NCBI GenBank assembly: GCA_964614915.1
Contig: CAZTNC010000016.1
Span: forward strand, 1-10,006
DNA from: WTFY01 sp964614915
GTDB taxonomy: Bacteria; Pseudomonadota; Gammaproteobacteria; UBA4575
Length of the DNA: 10,006 nucleotides
Direction of reading: 5' to 3'
Shown here: positions 1 through 6,307 of the stretch, in pieces
Position numbering within the stretch: position 1 is the stretch's first letter
Layout of the letters: the number at the start of each line of letters is the position of its first letter
Position numbers and translations under genes: made by a program
The notes under the pieces: model-generated
Seen by the model: only the letters and a program-made list of their open reading frames with translations
Told to the model about the DNA's origin: nothing
Databases searched by the model: none

Positions 1-578
1 CCATCCGGCTGTTTTCATCGCATATGGCGGATGCCATCCTCGAAGGCAAGGAAAGTGCGCAGGTGATGACCGGTGCCGAGGACGAGTTCGTCGAGGTGGA
101 TGCGACGGGCAAGGTGGCGAAGACGGAGGAAAAGGAAAAGCTAAAACCCAAGCAGAAGATCACGGTGAAACGAAAAGCCGGTGCTGAAACTGCATCGAAG
201 GTGCCCGCCAAGGCAAAACCTGCCAAGAAAACCGCGGTGAAACCGGCAGCCGCAGACAAGGCCGATACCGAAAAGGCGGCTGAAGCTGAGGAAAAGGTCG
301 AAGCTTCGAAAAAGACTGAAGCCGTAGCAAAGACCGAGGCTGCAGAGAAGGTCAAGCCCGAGACCAAGGCCAAGACCAAAACAAAGGCTGAACCCAAGAC
401 CAAAGCCAAGGCCAAGACCGAAACAGAGGCTGAGTCTGAAACCAAGACAAAGGCAGAGACCAAAACAAAGAGCAAGGCAAAAACCGAAACGAAAACCGAG
501 GCGGAAAGTGAGCCTGCCGCAGACGAACCAAAGGCCAAGGCCGGCGATGCTGCAGATCAGGCCTCGGATGCAGACTGA
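1..578 (+). CDS. rpsB: 30S ribosomal protein S2, C-terminal part with long Lys/Ala/Glu-rich tail (5' partial)
   Basis: This is the 3' end of rpsB; the start lies upstream of the window. Reading from base 3 gives IRLFSSHMADAILEGK, the last conserved helix of bacterial S2, so the ATG at base 24 is internal and not a start. S2 binds the head of the 30S subunit and helps hold S1. In Escherichia coli the protein ends shortly after this helix with an acidic tail. Here, after EDEFVEV (about bases 84-104), it continues for roughly 155 more residues made almost only of Lys, Ala, Glu, Thr, Pro, Val, Ser and Asp. The tail has no Phe, Trp, Tyr, His or Cys, is highly basic in the middle and turns acidic over the last 20 residues. 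It looks disordered and resembles histone H1-like Lys/Ala tails. It ends at TGA 576-578, 44 bases before tsf, the normal neighbour. The S2 identity is firm; the role of the tail is unknown. Confidence 0.93.
   Translation, partial: IRLFSSHMADAILEGKESAQVMTGAEDEFVEVDATGKVAKTEEKEKLKPKQKITVKRKAGAETASKVPAKAKPAKKTAVKPAAADKADTEKAAEAEEKVEASKKTEAVAKTEAAEKVKPETKAKTKTKAEPKTKAKAKTETEAESETKTKAETKTKSKAKTETKTEAESEPAADEPKAKAGDAADQASDAD
375..512 (+). repeat. Imperfect tandem duplication within the S2 C-terminal tail
   Basis: Two adjacent copies can be aligned at the protein level: bases 375-440 (22 residues) and 441-512 (24 residues). Both begin TKTKAE and end TEAESE or ETEAESE. They differ by a Pro/Thr change, an Ala/Ser change and a two-residue Lys-Thr insertion in the second copy. 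The codons differ at many synonymous positions (for example GCT against GCA, GAA against GAG), so the duplication is old or the similarity was built up from shorter KTK/KAK/TET units. The strand is strongly purine-biased here. Confidence 0.75.
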
Positions 579-611
579 ATTGAAACCACATGGGCAATGA
601 CTGGAGAACGT

Positions 612-616
612 AGGGA
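612..616 (+). promoter_or_regulatory. Ribosome binding site of tsf
   Basis: AGGGA lies six bases before the ATG at 623, a good Shine-Dalgarno position. It supports this ATG as the start of tsf. The 44-base rpsB-tsf gap shows no obvious hairpin. Confidence 0.6.
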
Positions 617-622
617 AGAACG

Positions 623-1519
623 ATGCAGATAACGGCAACACTGGTAAAGGAACTGCGTGAGCGAACCGGCGCAGGCATGATGGAATGCAAAAAGGCACTG
701 CAGGAGAGCAGTGGAGATATCGATGCGGCCATTGAACAAATGCGCAAGATCGGGCAGGCCAAGGCGGACAAGAAAGCGAGCCGGATTGCCGCAGACGGCA
801 TGGTGGCCATGGCCACTTCGGCCGATGGCAAGCAGGCTTCCCTCGTAGAGGTGAACTGTGAAACCGACTTCGTTGCCAAGGACAAGCAATTCCAGGCCTA
901 TTGCACGCAACTGGCTACTCTCGTGCTGGGCAGCGACATCGACACGGTGGAGGCCCTGGGTGTGGCCACGCTGGAGTCGGGCCTCAGTGTCGAGCAGGCA
1001 CGACTTGAACTGGTGACCAAGATCGGTGAAAACATCCGTATCCGAAGGCTGCAGAACATGCGTAGCGAAAACACTATTGCGGGATATCTGCACGGCAACC
1101 GCATCGGAGTGCTGGTCGATTATTCCGGAGGTGATGCCACACTGGGCAAGGATGTGGCCATGCACATTGCGGCCAGCCGCCCGGCCTGTGTTTCAGATGA
1201 AGATGTGGATGAGGAGGTACTTGCCAAGGAACGCGGAATCTTTCAGGCTCAGGCCGAGGCCAGCGGTAAACCGGCAAACATCATCGAGAAGATTGTGGAA
1301 GGCCGGGTGAAAAAGTTCCTCAAGGAAATCACCCTGCTGGGGCAGCCCTTTGTGAAAGACCCGGATCAGTCGGTGGAGCAACTGCTGAAAAGTGCCGATG
1401 CCACCGTTGCCGGTTTTGTCCGCTTCGAAGTGGGCGAGGGACTCGAGAAGAGATCGGACAACTTTGTCGATGAGGTGATGGGACAGGTCAAGCAAAGCGA
1501 GGATCAGTCGGGAGAATAG
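623..1519 (+). CDS. tsf: Elongation factor Ts (EF-Ts)
   Basis: EF-Ts is the cytoplasmic guanine-nucleotide exchange factor that releases GDP from EF-Tu so that it can reload GTP and bind aminoacyl-tRNA. The protein has 298 residues, close to the usual 280-300. The N-terminal UBA-like domain is clear (LVKELRERTGAGMMECKKAL, about residues 7-26). The EF-Tu-contacting motif TDFVAKD is at residues 81-87, preceded by the usual NCE. The two core dimerisation subdomains follow (about 57-280, including a typical HIAASRP segment). The C-terminal stretch ends in a short acidic tail (EDQSGE). The ATG has a good ribosome binding site and lies 44 bases after rpsB, its standard operon partner. In most gammaproteobacteria pyrH would come next; here frr follows after 77 bases. 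Confidence 0.97.
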   Translation: MQITATLVKELRERTGAGMMECKKALQESSGDIDAAIEQMRKIGQAKADKKASRIAADGMVAMATSADGKQASLVEVNCETDFVAKDKQFQAYCTQLATLVLGSDIDTVEALGVATLESGLSVEQARLELVTKIGENIRIRRLQNMRSENTIAGYLHGNRIGVLVDYSGGDATLGKDVAMHIAASRPACVSDEDVDEEVLAKERGIFQAQAEASGKPANIIEKIVEGRVKKFLKEITLLGQPFVKDPDQSVEQLLKSADATVAGFVRFEVGEGLEKRSDNFVDEVMGQVKQSEDQSGE

Positions 1520-1596
1520 GGTAGTGTGCGGTTCAGTGAAGGAGGCCTGGCCGGAATTCATCAGGATGTGCTGACAGGCAGCAGCCGGGGTGTGCA
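1520..1596 (+). other. tsf-frr spacer lacking pyrH
   Basis: These 77 bases occupy the position where pyrH (about 720 bases, UMP kinase) normally sits. None of the three forward frames gives a recognisable PyrH N- or C-terminus. The spacer contains a strong orphan Shine-Dalgarno sequence at 1539-1545 and a small stem at 1569-1573 / 1579-1583 (TGCTG with CAGCA) that is too short and lacks a T-run to be a terminator. The flanking tsf and frr are both intact. Confidence 0.7.
1539..1545 (+). promoter_or_regulatory. Orphan Shine-Dalgarno sequence AAGGAGG
   Basis: AAGGAGG is the best ribosome-binding sequence near any gene in the window, yet no ATG, GTG or TTG lies 5-12 bases downstream. The first ATG (1566) reads only two codons before TGA. 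A CTG at 1547 (too close) or a GTG at 1568 (too far) would read a peptide of 17 or 10 codons ending at TGA 1598-1600, which overlaps the frr GTG. It may be the leftover start signal of a lost pyrH; that is inference. Confidence 0.45.
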
Positions 1597-2154
1597 GTGA
1601 TTGACGAGATACAACAGCATGCACGCGAGCGTATGCGCAAGAGTGTCGATTCGTTGACCCATGAATTGTCGAGGGTGCGTACCGGGCGCGCCAATGCAAA
1701 CCTGCTGGACCATGTCATGGTGGAGTACTACGGCAGCGACGTGCCGATCAACCAGACGGCCACGGTCGCCGTGGAGGATGCGCGCACGATCTCGATCACA
1801 CCCTGGGAAAATTCCCTCGTTCCAGTCATCGAGAAAGCCATCATGAGTTCGGACCTGGGGCTCAACCCCACTACGGCCGGCACTGTCATCCGGGTGATTG
1901 TTCCTCCGCTGACCGAGGAGCGGCGCAAGAGCCTGATACGCATGGTGGAGAGCGAAGCCGAGAAATCCCGTGTTGCCATCCGCAACATCCGCCGGGACGC
2001 GAACGCGGACTTCAAGGAACTGCTGAAAGAAAAAGAGATCACGGAAGATGAAAGCCATCATGCCCAGAACGAAATGCAGAAGCTTACGGACCAGTTCGTG
2101 CAGGAGATCGATTCGATACTGGAGCAAAAAGAAAAAGACCTGATGACTGTCTAG
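1597..2154 (+). CDS. frr: Ribosome recycling factor (RRF)
   Basis: RRF works with EF-G and IF3 to split the post-termination ribosome. The protein has 185 residues, the exact family length. Domain I, a three-helix bundle, is formed by the N-terminal helix (ARERMRKSVDSL, about 9-20) and the long C-terminal helices (about 105-185). The conserved loop SRVRTGRANANLL lies at about residues 25-37. Domain II, the beta domain, includes YYGSDVPINQTATV and the ITPWE segment. The motif PPLTEERRK marks the return to domain I. The start is GTG at 1597, giving the family N-terminus (V/M)IDEIQQHA, with GGGG at 1587-1590 as a weak ribosome binding site. It follows tsf directly without pyrH, and uppS begins 33 bases after its TAG stop. 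Confidence 0.96.
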   Translation: MIDEIQQHARERMRKSVDSLTHELSRVRTGRANANLLDHVMVEYYGSDVPINQTATVAVEDARTISITPWENSLVPVIEKAIMSSDLGLNPTTAGTVIRVIVPPLTEERRKSLIRMVESEAEKSRVAIRNIRRDANADFKELLKEKEITEDESHHAQNEMQKLTDQFVQEIDSILEQKEKDLMTV

Positions 2155-2187
2155 AGGCCCAGTCCTCCAGGCACTTTTCCCGATCAC

Positions 2188-2910
2188 ATGCCAGATACGC
2201 CCGCCTTAGCACACGTCGCCATCATCATGGATGGCAACGGAAGATGGGCCAAGCAGCGCAACCTGCCACGAACCGCCGGTCACCGCCAGGGCATCCATGC
2301 CACGCGGGGGATTATCGAGGCCTGCGTGCAGCATGAAATCAGGTACCTGACCCTGTTCGCCTTCAGCAGCGAGAACTGGAAAAGGCCAAAGACGGAAATC
2401 TCCGTGCTCATGGACCTGTTCGTGGAATCGTTGCAAAGCGAAGTGCAGTCCCTGAACGAGAAAGGGGTCTGCCTGCGGTTTCTGGGTCACCGTCCGGCCT
2501 TCTCGGACGGGCTCTGCCAGCAAATCCAGCAGGCGGAGGAGTTGACGCGCACCAACGACACCCTGTTTCTGAACATTGCCATGGGTTATGGGGGGCGCTG
2601 GGACATTCTCCAGGCGGTGGAAAACATCGTCGAGGATGTCGTGCACGAGCGCCTGGCAGTGGAGGACATCGATGAGGCGCTTCTGGAGGATCGTCTGGTC
2701 ACCCATGGCATTCCGGCCCCGGATCTGTTCATCCGCACCGGCGGTGAGAAGCGCATCAGCAATTTTTTGTTGTGGCAGCTGGCCTACACGGAACTCTATT
2801 TCAGTGACACCCTGTGGCCGGACTTCGATCCGGACGAGCTGGCAAAGGCATTTGAGAATTACCGTGTAAGGCAGAGAAGGTTCGGCCTCATACAAGAACA
2901 ACTCGCGTGA
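2188..2910 (+). CDS. uppS: Undecaprenyl diphosphate synthase (cis-prenyltransferase)
   Basis: UppS adds isopentenyl diphosphate units in cis to farnesyl diphosphate to make the C55 carrier for peptidoglycan and O-antigen. The protein has 240 residues (Escherichia coli about 253). All family regions are visible: MDGNGRWAK at 14-22 with catalytic Asp15, GHRQG at 31-35 with the conserved His32, FAFSSENWKRP at 57-67, GYGGRWDI at 133-140, and IRTGGEKRISNFLLWQ at 182-197 followed by ELYF and WPDF. The usual Asn of NYGGR is Gly here, a change also known in other members of the family. No clear Shine-Dalgarno sequence precedes the ATG at 2188, but any later start would cut into the catalytic MDGNGR motif. 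Dxr, encoded downstream, supplies the isoprenoid precursors. cdsA starts seven bases after the stop. Confidence 0.97.
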   Translation: MPDTPALAHVAIIMDGNGRWAKQRNLPRTAGHRQGIHATRGIIEACVQHEIRYLTLFAFSSENWKRPKTEISVLMDLFVESLQSEVQSLNEKGVCLRFLGHRPAFSDGLCQQIQQAEELTRTNDTLFLNIAMGYGGRWDILQAVENIVEDVVHERLAVEDIDEALLEDRLVTHGIPAPDLFIRTGGEKRISNFLLWQLAYTELYFSDTLWPDFDPDELAKAFENYRVRQRRFGLIQEQLA

Positions 2911-2917
2911 CCGGGCC

Positions 2918-3721
2918 ATGCTTCGGCAACGCGTAATCACTGGAATCGCCCTCGGGGCCGGCATCCTGGCCGGTGTCCTGTTTTTGCCCAACCTCTGGCT
3001 GGCCCTGGCCTTTGCTATGGTCTCCCTGCTGGCAGCCTGGGAGTGGGCCCGACTGATTGCCTTGCCGGGTGCCCTGTGGAGAGGGATGTATGTGCTTGCG
3101 ATAGCTGTCCTGCTTGCAACGGCCTGGGTGTATCCGGAGCATGCCCGCACCGTTTTCCTGGTTGCGGTTCTCTGGTGGGCAGCCAGTTTGATCCTGCTGG
3201 CCGCCTATGAGCCCGGCTGGCTTCAAACCCGTTGGCTGTGGGGGTTGCTTGGGCTTTCCGGTTTTGTCGTACTGGTGCCCACCTGGCTCGCTGTGGTTCA
3301 TCTGCATGCACAACACCCGGGCTTGCTGATCTTTTTGCTGGTGCTGGTCAGCATGTCGGATGTGTTTGCCTATTTTTCAGGCAGACGGTACGGCAAGAAC
3401 AAGCTTGCACCGAGCCTGAGTCCCGGCAAGACACGCGAAGGATTGTGGGGTGCCCTGCTGGGCGCTTTGCCACTCGTACTGGTCGGCGTGTATGCACTCG
3501 GTCTGGACAGGGCCGCGTGGATCTATTTCCTGGGCCTGAGTCTGGTTTGCGTGCTGCTTTCAGTGGTTGGCGATCTTTATGAGAGTCTTCTCAAACGCAG
3601 GGCCGGGGCCAAGGACAGCGGGACGATTTTGCCGGGTCACGGGGGGGTGCTGGACCGGATTGACAGCCTCACCGCGGCCGCGCCCTGCTTCATGTTTGGG
3701 GTATACTGGCTGCATGGTTGA
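2918..3721 (+). CDS. cdsA: Phosphatidate cytidylyltransferase (CDP-diacylglycerol synthase)
   Basis: CdsA makes CDP-diacylglycerol from phosphatidic acid and CTP in the inner membrane, the branch point for all major phospholipids. The protein has 267 residues and is mostly hydrophobic, with about seven or eight predicted membrane segments beginning at residues 5-23, 25-45 and 56-72. The family signature lies at about 223-249 (SLLKRRAGAKDSG, then LPGHGGVLDRID), with the metal- and substrate-binding Lys and Asp residues in place. A second conserved stretch (SDVFAYFSGRRYGK, 147-160, then SLSPGKTREG) is also typical. The ATG at 2918 has no good ribosome binding site; it lies seven bases after the uppS stop, so reinitiation after uppS is likely. 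The last eight bases overlap dxr. Confidence 0.96.
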   Translation: MLRQRVITGIALGAGILAGVLFLPNLWLALAFAMVSLLAAWEWARLIALPGALWRGMYVLAIAVLLATAWVYPEHARTVFLVAVLWWAASLILLAAYEPGWLQTRWLWGLLGLSGFVVLVPTWLAVVHLHAQHPGLLIFLLVLVSMSDVFAYFSGRRYGKNKLAPSLSPGKTREGLWGALLGALPLVLVGVYALGLDRAAWIYFLGLSLVCVLLSVVGDLYESLLKRRAGAKDSGTILPGHGGVLDRIDSLTAAAPCFMFGVYWLHG

Positions 3722-4928
3722 ATCCCAGAAAAATGCTGCCCCAACGCCCCCGGAAGTGACCCGTGTCTCGATCCTCGGGGCCACCGGTTCGGTGGGTGTC
3801 AACACCCTGAATGTGATCGAGCAGCACGGGACGAAGTTCTCGGTCAGTGCACTGACGGCCAACAACAATATCGACCTTCTGTATGAGCAGTGCCAGAGGT
3901 TTCATCCCGAGGTGGCGGTGGTGGCCAATGAGCAGCTGGTAGACCAGTTCAGCGCCAAATTCAACAGTAACGGCTACAAGCCGGACATCCATGCGGGCAG
4001 CCAGGGCCTGGAGCTTGCGGCCAGCCTGGGCGAGGTGGACTTTGTCATGGCCGCGATCGTGGGAGCGGCCGGCTTGCCGGCGACCCTGGCGGCCGCGCAG
4101 GCGGGCAAGCGCACGCTGCTCGCCAACAAGGAGGCGCTGGTTATGTCGGGCGGCTTGCTGATGAATGCAGCGCGAACCCATGCTGCGGAACTGCTGCCCA
4201 TCGACAGCGAGCACAACGCCGTGTTCCAGTGCATGTCCGGCAGCAACGCATGTGATGTCGAGAAAATCATCCTGACCGCTTCGGGCGGGCCTTTCCTGGA
4301 GTATCCCCTGGACGGGCTGGCCGATGTAACACCGGAACAGGCGGTTGCCCACCCCAACTGGGAAATGGGCAAAAAGATTTCCGTGGATTCGGCGACGATG
4401 ATGAACAAGGGTCTTGAAATCATCGAGGCGTGCCTGCTGTTTGAGAAAGATGCAGGTGACATCGAGGTCATGATCCATCCGCAATCCATCATTCACTCGA
4501 TGGTGGCCTATGTGGACGGCTCGCTGATTGCACATCTCGCGTACCCGGACATGCGAGTGCCGATCGCCCATGCACTGGCCTGGCCGCAACGTATCCGTTC
4601 GGGCGTGAGCGGCATTGATCTTGCCAAGCTGGGCCCGCTGGAATTTACCGAACCCGACCGCCTCCGGTTTCCCTGTCTGCAGCTGGCCTACCAGGTGCTG
4701 GAGTCCGGCGGCAGCGCCGCGATCGTGCTGAATGCCGCCAATGAAGTCGCGGTCTCGAGTTTCCTGAATTGCGAGATCCGCTTTACCGAGATCCCGCAGG
4801 TGATCGATGCTGCCTTGCAGCACATCGGGCATGAAGAGGTACGGGAACTGGAGACGATCCTGGAAAAGGATCAGCAGGCACGTGCCTATGCCCGAACATT
4901 CATTGAACAGTCGGTGAGGCCTTCATGA
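3714..4928 (+). CDS. dxr: 1-deoxy-D-xylulose 5-phosphate reductoisomerase
   Basis: Dxr converts 1-deoxy-D-xylulose 5-phosphate to 2-C-methyl-D-erythritol 4-phosphate with NADPH, the committed step of the MEP isoprenoid pathway and the target of fosmidomycin. From the ATG at 3714 the protein has 404 residues (Escherichia coli 398). The frame stays open upstream to about 3567 inside cdsA, but those extra residues are not Dxr-like, so 3714 is chosen. It leaves a 17-residue lead before the Rossmann motif GATGSVG (22-28). LLANKEALV is typical. Metal ligands are Asp164 and Glu166 in DSEHNA and Glu235 in MNKGLE. HPNWEMGKKISVDSATMM and IHPQSIIHSMV are also conserved. The loop after DSEHNA is about ten residues shorter than in Escherichia coli. 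The start overlaps the cdsA end by eight bases and the stop overlaps the rseP start (ATGA). Confidence 0.97.
   Translation: MVESQKNAAPTPPEVTRVSILGATGSVGVNTLNVIEQHGTKFSVSALTANNNIDLLYEQCQRFHPEVAVVANEQLVDQFSAKFNSNGYKPDIHAGSQGLELAASLGEVDFVMAAIVGAAGLPATLAAAQAGKRTLLANKEALVMSGGLLMNAARTHAAELLPIDSEHNAVFQCMSGSNACDVEKIILTASGGPFLEYPLDGLADVTPEQAVAHPNWEMGKKISVDSATMMNKGLEIIEACLLFEKDAGDIEVMIHPQSIIHSMVAYVDGSLIAHLAYPDMRVPIAHALAWPQRIRSGVSGIDLAKLGPLEFTEPDRLRFPCLQLAYQVLESGGSAAIVLNAANEVAVSSFLNCEIRFTEIPQVIDAALQHIGHEEVRELETILEKDQQARAYARTFIEQSVRPS
4916..4919 (+). promoter_or_regulatory. Ribosome binding site of rseP inside dxr
   Basis: GAGG, within GGTGAGG at 4913-4919, lies five bases before the ATG at 4925. Together with the ATGA stop/start overlap it fixes the rseP start and suggests coupled translation with dxr. 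Confidence 0.6.
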
Positions 4929-6280
4929 TCCAGGCGCTGGGCTACATACTGGCCTTCGTGGCGGTGATTGGCATCATCGTCACGGTGCATGAATTCGGGC
5001 ACTGCTGGGTGGCCAAGAGGTTCGGCGTAAAGGTTCTGCGTTTCTCCATTGGCCTGGGCAAGCCCGTCTGGACCCGGCGTTATGCCGAAACCGAATATGT
5101 GGTGGCCAGCATCCCGCTGGGCGGCTACGTGAAGATGCTCGATGAGCGCGAAGGCAAGGTGGCCGAACACGAGGTCCACCGCGCCTTCAACCGCCAGCCG
5201 GTCGGAACGCGGTTCGCAATTGTTGCCGCAGGCCCGCTGTTCAATTTCATCTTTGCAGTATTCGCCTACTGGCTGACCTTCATCGTGGGAGTCGAGGGGG
5301 CCAGGCCAACGGTCGGCGAGGTCGCGCCTCAAAGCATTGCCTGGCAGGCCGAGATTGAGGCCAGCGACACCTTCGTGTCGGTGGAAGGGGTCCCGGTGCA
5401 CACCTGGCAGCAGACTTCGATCCAGCTGATTGATCGGGCGCTTGAACGCGGCCAGGTGCGCGTGGGCCTGCGAAACGAGGATTCCGGCACGAAGCTTGTG
5501 ACACTGGATTTGAGTGATACGCGCCGGCTGCTGTCCGAAGGCAATCTGCTTGAAAAGCTGGGCATCACCCCCTGGCGGTATGCGCCTGAACCGGTGTTCG
5601 GCAAACTGATGTCCGGGGTCGCCAGGGAAGCCGGCATCCTGGAAGGCGATCGCGTGATCCGTGTGGACGGCATGCCTGCACAGAGCTGGGCCCAGCTCGT
5701 CGAGCACATCCAAGAGAGGCCCGGGGTGCCGGTTCACCTGCTGGTTGAGCGTGACTACCGCCAGCTGGAGTTCGAGCTGACCCCGAAAGCGGACCGCCGC
5801 GATGGCAGAACCGTCGGGCGCGTAGGGGCGTATCCCTACGTGGACGAGGAGCAGCTCAAGCAGCAACGCGTGGTGGTGCGCTACAATCCCCTGGAGGCCA
5901 TCCCCCACAGTTTCGTAAAAACCTGGGACGTGTCCGTGCTGACCCTGAAGCTTCTGTGGAAGCTGGTGCAGGGCCAGGCTTCACTGAAAAACATCAGTGG
6001 CCCGGTGACCATCGCCGAGTACGCCGGGATTTCTGCGGCCATCGGCTTTTCCGCCTTTGTCAGCGCGCTTGCGATTATCAGCATCAGTATCGGTATACTG
6101 AACCTGCTGCCGATCCCGCTGCTGGATGGCGGCCACCTGTTCTACTACCTGATCGAGATCATCAAGGGCAGTGCGGTGTCAGAACAGGTGCAGGTCATGG
6201 GGCAGCGCTTGGGTATAATGATGCTCGCCGGATTGATGGGACTGGCTTTTTACAACGACATATACCGACTCCTTCAGTAA
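4925..6280 (+). CDS. rseP: Site-2 intramembrane zinc metalloprotease RseP
   Basis: RseP cuts the anti-sigma factor RseA within the membrane after DegS, freeing sigma-E when outer-membrane protein assembly fails; it also clears remnant signal peptides. The protein has 451 residues (Escherichia coli 450). The zinc motif HEFGH is at 22-26 in the first membrane helix. The second helix with GPLFNF is at about 97-121. The two periplasmic PDZ domains lie at about 126-215 and 222-305 (the second contains AGILEGDRVIRVDG). The third helix carries NLLPIPLLDGGH, with the third zinc ligand Asp401, and a final helix lies near the C-terminus (RLGIMMLAGLMGLAFY). All catalytic residues are present. It is placed directly before bamA and skp, whose products it helps to monitor. 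The sigma-E system itself is not in the window. Confidence 0.97.
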   Translation: MIQALGYILAFVAVIGIIVTVHEFGHCWVAKRFGVKVLRFSIGLGKPVWTRRYAETEYVVASIPLGGYVKMLDEREGKVAEHEVHRAFNRQPVGTRFAIVAAGPLFNFIFAVFAYWLTFIVGVEGARPTVGEVAPQSIAWQAEIEASDTFVSVEGVPVHTWQQTSIQLIDRALERGQVRVGLRNEDSGTKLVTLDLSDTRRLLSEGNLLEKLGITPWRYAPEPVFGKLMSGVAREAGILEGDRVIRVDGMPAQSWAQLVEHIQERPGVPVHLLVERDYRQLEFELTPKADRRDGRTVGRVGAYPYVDEEQLKQQRVVVRYNPLEAIPHSFVKTWDVSVLTLKLLWKLVQGQASLKNISGPVTIAEYAGISAAIGFSAFVSALAIISISIGILNLLPIPLLDGGHLFYYLIEIIKGSAVSEQVQVMGQRLGIMMLAGLMGLAFYNDIYRLLQ

Positions 6281-6307
6281 ATAAAACCAATCAAAACAAG
6301 AAAAACA
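6281..6307 (+). promoter_or_regulatory. A-rich translation leader of bamA
   Basis: The 27 bases between rseP and bamA contain 19 A and only one G, in sharp contrast to the GC-rich surroundings. There is no usable Shine-Dalgarno sequence before the ATG at 6308. An unstructured A-rich leader can promote initiation through ribosomal protein S1; that role here is inferred. Confidence 0.4.

Noticed and set aside
375..512. Repeat block considered as a CRISPR array
   Set aside because: Copies are adjacent with no spacers, lie in an open coding frame and match at the protein rather than the DNA level.
141..885. Long minus-strand open frames opposite the S2 tail and tsf
   Set aside because: They are Leu/Phe/Gly/Cys-rich mirrors of the Lys/Glu/Thr codons on the plus strand, with no family resemblance and no ribosome binding site.
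1569..1583. Small hairpin before frr as a terminator
   Set aside because: Only five base pairs and no T-run; not a plausible intrinsic terminator.
3567..3713. Upstream extension of the dxr frame inside cdsA
   Set aside because: The extra 49 codons do not look like Dxr and overlap the conserved cdsA signature; the ATG at 3714 gives the normal length.
3690..4832. A 380-codon minus-strand open frame opposite dxr
   Set aside because: Shadow of dxr; the plus strand encodes every Dxr motif over this span.
6094..6099. TATACT in rseP with TTGCGA upstream
   Set aside because: The spacer is 19 bases and the -35 match is poor, all within coding sequence.
6214..6219. Perfect TATAAT within rseP, about 90 bases before bamA
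   Set aside because: No -35 match at 16-18 bases and no extended -10 TG; it encodes conserved RseP residues. A bamA promoter here is possible but not supported.
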